8,728 nucleotides of DNA, from NCBI GenBank assembly GCA_003562555.1, contig PWUO01000294.1:1-8728 (forward strand). Direction: 5' to 3'. Below are positions 6,125 to 8,728 of this stretch, in pieces. Both the position numbers and the translations under genes were made by a program. The first letter of the stretch is position 1; each line of letters starts with the position of its first letter. The notes below the pieces were generated by a model. The model searched no databases, was not told where the DNA came from, and saw only the letters and a program-made list of their open reading frames with translations. The DNA is from Dehalococcoidia bacterium. Its GTDB lineage: Bacteria; Chloroflexota; Dehalococcoidia; GIF9; AB-539-J10.

Positions 6125-7384
6125 CTAGGCACTATCCACGTGATCCTGTGCCGGAGTTGTCTCCTGCGCAACGGGCGCACCACACTGCGCACAGAACTTG
6201 CTGTCAGAGGAATTCGCGTGCTGGCACTCAAGGCAGGGGATACGGGGCGAAGCGTCACGCTGCCCGTAGTAGAGTTTTACGTGCGGCCACGGTATCTCAA
6301 TGTGCTCCTGGTCGAACGCCTTCTTGATGCGCAGCCGGAACTCCCGCATGACCTCCCACTGCATCATCGGCTTCGTATCTCCGAGCACCTTGATCTCCAC
6401 GCCGGACTCAGCGAACTTGTTGACACCAAGGCTCTGGGGAGCACTGCGGATCTTCGGTCCCCAGAGTGGATCTTTCGCTATCTCCTGTCCCACACGATTG
6501 ATGACCTCGATCACATGCTCCATGTTCTCGCCATAGGCAACCGGTATATCGAGGTTCAATCGGGAGTACTCCTTGGTGTAGTTGCTCGCAGCCTTGATTT
6601 CGCCGTTGGGTATGCTGTGTACGATGCCGTCAAGGTCGCGCAGGACAGTGCGTTTCAATGTGACGTCCTCCACGAGACCCGAGATCCCGGCGACCTTCAC
6701 CACGTCACCCTTGTTGTATTGGTCCTCCATCAGTATGAACAGCCCGGCGATCATGTCCCTTATGAGGCTCTGGGCTCCGAAACCAACGGCGATACCGGCG
6801 ACTCCGGCTGTCGCGAGCAGCGGCGTCACATCGACGCCGATCTCCCCCAGGATCATGAATATCGCCACCGTGGCGATGATGATTCCTGAGAGAGTGATCA
6901 GCATGCCGCTCAGCGTCTGCACCCGCTTTGCCAAATCCTCCTTCGCCTTGCGTCCTCTGCCACGGGCCGACATCGAACTCTCGACGATTCCGGGGATAAT
7001 CGTCCTGATGAGCCGGAACAGCAGGTAGGCGATCGCTGCGATCAGGAAGATGAGCAGTCCGTGGGACATGAACCAGAGTTTGATTGACTCAGGGGTTATC
7101 AGTGCTTCAGGGCCTTCGCGCGCCAGTGTGATGGCGACGGCTGCGGCAGCGATCACGATGAGAATCAAGGCGTCCAGTGTCGCGATAACCACGTCGCAGA
7201 CTCTCTGGACCTTGTGTGCAGTTGGGCTGTATCCACCGCGCTCGAGCCACGACAGCAGTCGTGGTCTGCCGAAGACCAGTATGGCGAGAGCAAGAGCCGC
7301 GAACACGAGGATCCAGACGCTGTGTGCACTGAACCAGTGCCAGAGGGATGCAAGATCCGCGTTCCCCTCAATCACGAATGCCAT
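6125..7384 (-). CDS. MscS-family mechanosensitive channel with C-terminal zinc ribbon
   Basis: A membrane channel of 419 residues. Hydrophobic segments are at about 22-38, 64-88, 106-130, 158-180 and 184-218. The last is the pore-lining TM3 region, with PLLATAGVAGIAVGFGAQ and DMIAGLFILMED. The MscS beta domain follows, with IPNGEI at 258-263, and the alpha/beta vestibule domain ends in the typical IEIPWPH at 362-368. The family opens under membrane tension to release solutes after osmotic downshift. Unusually, about 50 residues follow, with C384, C387, C398 and C401 in a CX2CX10CX2C pattern, a likely zinc ribbon in the cytoplasm below the vestibule. The ATG at 7384 has no ribosome-binding site, but a strong promoter ends six bases upstream, so the mRNA may be leaderless. 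It is preceded by corA on the same strand with an 80-base gap. Family call is firm; the role of the ribbon is unknown. Confidence 0.94.
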   Translation of the reverse strand: MAFVIEGNADLASLWHWFSAHSVWILVFAALALAILVFGRPRLLSWLERGGYSPTAHKVQRVCDVVIATLDALILIVIAAAAVAITLAREGPEALITPESIKLWFMSHGLLIFLIAAIAYLLFRLIRTIIPGIVESSMSARGRGRKAKEDLAKRVQTLSGMLITLSGIIIATVAIFMILGEIGVDVTPLLATAGVAGIAVGFGAQSLIRDMIAGLFILMEDQYNKGDVVKVAGISGLVEDVTLKRTVLRDLDGIVHSIPNGEIKAASNYTKEYSRLNLDIPVAYGENMEHVIEVINRVGQEIAKDPLWGPKIRSAPQSLGVNKFAESGVEIKVLGDTKPMMQWEVMREFRLRIKKAFDQEHIEIPWPHVKLYYGQRDASPRIPCLECQHANSSDSKFCAQCGAPVAQETTPAQDHVDSA

Positions 7385-7390
7385 GCTGCA

Positions 7391-7419
7391 AGTCTAGGGT
7401 TGCCCGATTGCCTCGTCAA
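7391..7419 (-). promoter_or_regulatory. Sigma-70-type promoter of the MscS-like gene
   Basis: Read on the minus strand, TTGACG (7414-7419) and TAGACT (7391-7396) are separated by exactly 17 bases. They match the consensus -35 TTGACA at five of six positions and the -10 TATAAT at four of six. The -10 box ends six bases before the ATG at 7384, so initiation would fall at or next to the start codon. This fits with the lack of a Shine-Dalgarno sequence and indicates transcription separate from corA. Confidence 0.6.
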
Positions 7420-7464
7420 GCCCTTTTCGTACAGAAGACAGTGTCCTCTTGGGCGCAGAGGCCG

Positions 7465-8544
7465 CTATTGTTTCTTTGTGCCTCTGGCAGCGTGCGTGAC
7501 ATGACCCCGCAGCCTCTCCCTCTCCACCGAGAATGCCCGCGAAAGATGCTTCGGAAACGGACGTGGCCTGAACCATCCGCGCCTCCAGAAGAGGACGAGT
7601 GCTCCCACGATGACGGCCAGCATGAATCCAACCACGGCGTAGTATGAGTAGCGCCAGTGCAGCTCCGGCATGTGGTCGAAGTTCATGCCGTACACTCCGG
7701 CGAGCAGTGTAAGCGGGAGGAAGATGGCGGCCACTATGGAGAGGACCTTCATGGTCTCGTTCTGGCGATTCGCGACAGCGGAGAGGTACACGGTGACCGC
7801 GTTGTCGGCACTCTCCCGTATGTTCAGGTTCAGATCCTCTATTCGCACCAGGTGGTCGTAGATGTCACGGAAGTACACCAGAAACTCCTGCCTGATCAGT
7901 GGAAACTCGCCGCGACTCAGCCGGTTCAACAACTCTCGTTGCGGCATTATCGTTCGATGCACGCGTCGTACCGAGCGCTTCAGTCGCTGTATCGCTTGAA
8001 GCGCCTCAGGGTGCGATGTGGTGATCGCTTCCTCCTCGACGGCCTCCGCGATCTCGCTCATTCGATCCAGTGTGGGCAGGATGTTGTCGACCAGGGCGTC
8101 GATCAGCCAGTAGGTGAGATAGTCCGGGCCACGCCGCATCGGGCGCGCGTTCGTCTCCACCTGGTGTCGGACCTCATCCACGCTGTAGAGGGGAAAGTTG
8201 TGATTGGTGACGACATAGTTGCGTCCGACGAACAGCGCCAACTCGGCGGTTTCCACGACATCACTGACCCCGGAGGCGTGGTTTATGCCGTGAACGATGA
8301 TGAAGACGTGATCGTCGTAATCGTCGATCTTCGGTGGGTGGATCTGCGTCTCCACACAGTCCTCGATTGCCAGCTTGTGAAACTTGAATACGTCTGCGAG
8401 CAGCCACCCGTCCTCTTCTGTGGTCTCACAGATGTCTACCCACAGCAGCCCCTTGCCACTGTGCAGCACGTCGGACATGCGCTCCCTTGGGAGGTCCCGC
8501 TCAAGTCGTCCCGAATCGTCTATGTAGTACGTATAAGCTGACAC
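7465..8544 (-). CDS. corA: CorA family magnesium/divalent metal ion transporter
   Basis: A protein of 359 residues from the chosen start, close to the usual CorA length. A cytoplasmic N-terminal domain with the family motif HPPKIDDYDDHVFIIVHG is followed by a long helical region (LIDALVDNILPTLDRM onward, with charged helices). Two C-terminal membrane helices come last, with the signature GMN at 286-288 in VYGMNFDHMPEL. CorA proteins form homopentamers in the inner membrane that pass Mg2+, and in some cases Co2+, Ni2+ or Zn2+. A basic tail of about 30 residues ends the protein. The start is a choice: a GTG at 8577 overlaps the probable -10 box and cannot be in the mRNA if that promoter is right. 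The GTG at 8544 has AGGGG (8553-8557) eight bases upstream and is preferred, with GTG 8553 as the alternative. It precedes the MscS-like gene on the same strand. Confidence 0.93.
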   Translation of the reverse strand: MSAYTYYIDDSGRLERDLPRERMSDVLHSGKGLLWVDICETTEEDGWLLADVFKFHKLAIEDCVETQIHPPKIDDYDDHVFIIVHGINHASGVSDVVETAELALFVGRNYVVTNHNFPLYSVDEVRHQVETNARPMRRGPDYLTYWLIDALVDNILPTLDRMSEIAEAVEEEAITTSHPEALQAIQRLKRSVRRVHRTIMPQRELLNRLSRGEFPLIRQEFLVYFRDIYDHLVRIEDLNLNIRESADNAVTVYLSAVANRQNETMKVLSIVAAIFLPLTLLAGVYGMNFDHMPELHWRYSYYAVVGFMLAVIVGALVLFWRRGWFRPRPFPKHLSRAFSVERERLRGHVTHAARGTKKQ

Positions 8545-8567
8545 GAGAAGCACCCCTGTCCTTCCGC

Positions 8568-8596
8568 ATTCTACCACTGCGATGAGGCTTTGTGAC
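8568..8596 (-). promoter_or_regulatory. Probable sigma-70-type promoter of corA
   Basis: On the minus strand TAGAAT (8568-8573) matches the -10 consensus at five of six positions. GTCACA (8591-8596) lies 17 bases upstream and matches the -35 consensus at four of six. Initiation would be near 8561, leaving a leader of about 17 bases that contains AGGGG before the GTG at 8544. Confidence 0.5.
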
Positions 8597-8728
8597 GGTG
8601 GAGGGGGCCGGAGACCTTCGGAACGTCATCAAGTATCGGCAATTGTTCCACGGGATAGAGGGCACACGCCAGCGCGCAGAACTGCCGCATTCACCTGGGA
8701 CGTGGAAACACGAGGAGAAGTGGCGACC
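8597..8728. other. Right-edge region upstream of corA, no recognisable gene
   Basis: A plus-strand frame opens at ATG 8582 and runs off the edge, and one minus-strand frame is also open. Neither translates to a recognisable protein, and the plus one has no ribosome-binding site. The edge itself carries GAGGAG (8713-8718), which could serve a plus-strand gene starting just beyond the window; that cannot be decided here. Confidence 0.4.

Noticed and set aside
6098..6889. A 263-codon plus-strand open frame
   Set aside because: It is antisense to the well-supported MscS-like gene and its translation shows no domain.
7456..7486. CAGAGGC/GCCTCTG dyad over the corA stop as a terminator
   Set aside because: It has a 17-base loop and no T tract on the minus strand, and half of it is within the coding sequence.
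7657..8541. A 294-codon plus-strand open frame
   Set aside because: It lies wholly antisense to corA, whose motifs are unambiguous, and its translation is rich in His, Val and Gln with no family resemblance. It is a shadow frame.
8582..8728. Plus-strand frame from ATG 8582 to the edge as a divergent gene
   Set aside because: It has no ribosome-binding site, overlaps the corA promoter and encodes an Arg/Gly-rich sequence without resemblance to a protein family.
1..8728. CRISPR array, tRNA/rRNA, insertion sequence or phage genes
   Set aside because: I saw no regularly spaced repeats, no tRNA-like segment, no transposase or integrase motifs and no paired terminal repeats anywhere in the window.

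Overview
The window is bacterial DNA of moderate GC (hand counts of single 60-base lines give roughly 55-58% over most of it and about 42-50% in parts of the first kilobase). Gene content and style (short intergenic gaps, GTG starts, a CtpF-like P-type ATPase, a zinc ribbon fused to a membrane channel, SLC13 permease with RCK_C domains) would suit a Chloroflexota (Dehalococcoidia-like) or similar lineage. That taxonomic guess is weak, because there is no rRNA or marker gene here.

Layout. Bases 1-972 (+) hold the C-terminal part of a type II P-type cation ATPase that begins upstream of the window. Bases 973-1217 are a convergent intergenic region with two long-loop inverted repeats and no recognisable gene. 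From 1218 to 8544 every gene lies on the minus strand. In transcription order (right to left) they are a CorA-family divalent metal transporter (8544-7465), an MscS-family channel with a C-terminal zinc ribbon (7384-6125), an SLC13-type permease with two RCK_C/TrkA-C domains (5968-4178), a CstB-like persulfide dioxygenase/rhodanese fusion (4131-2758), two half-size YeeE/YedE sulfur-compound transporter proteins (2715-2194 and 2189-1629), and a DUF1622 small membrane protein (1601-1218). The last 184 bases (8545-8728) are the upstream region of corA, with a probable promoter and no recognisable gene.

How they fit together. The CstB-like, YeeE/YedE A, YeeE/YedE B and DUF1622 genes are separated by 42, 4 and 27 bases and look like one operon. 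The SLC13 permease lies only 46 bases upstream and may be co-transcribed. The combination suggests a sulfane-sulfur or thiosulfate island: oxidation of persulfides to sulfite/thiosulfate by the enzyme, movement of thiosulfate or a related sulfur species through the split YeeE/YedE pair, and anion (sulfate-like) movement by the SLC13 permease. This resembles the Staphylococcus cst and Xylella/Agrobacterium BigR operons in logic, but no CstR/BigR-type regulator is present in the window. The DUF1622 protein is the uncharacterised partner and is the best candidate here for something new. CorA and the MscS-like channel each seem to have their own promoter and form an upstream ion/osmotic homeostasis pair.
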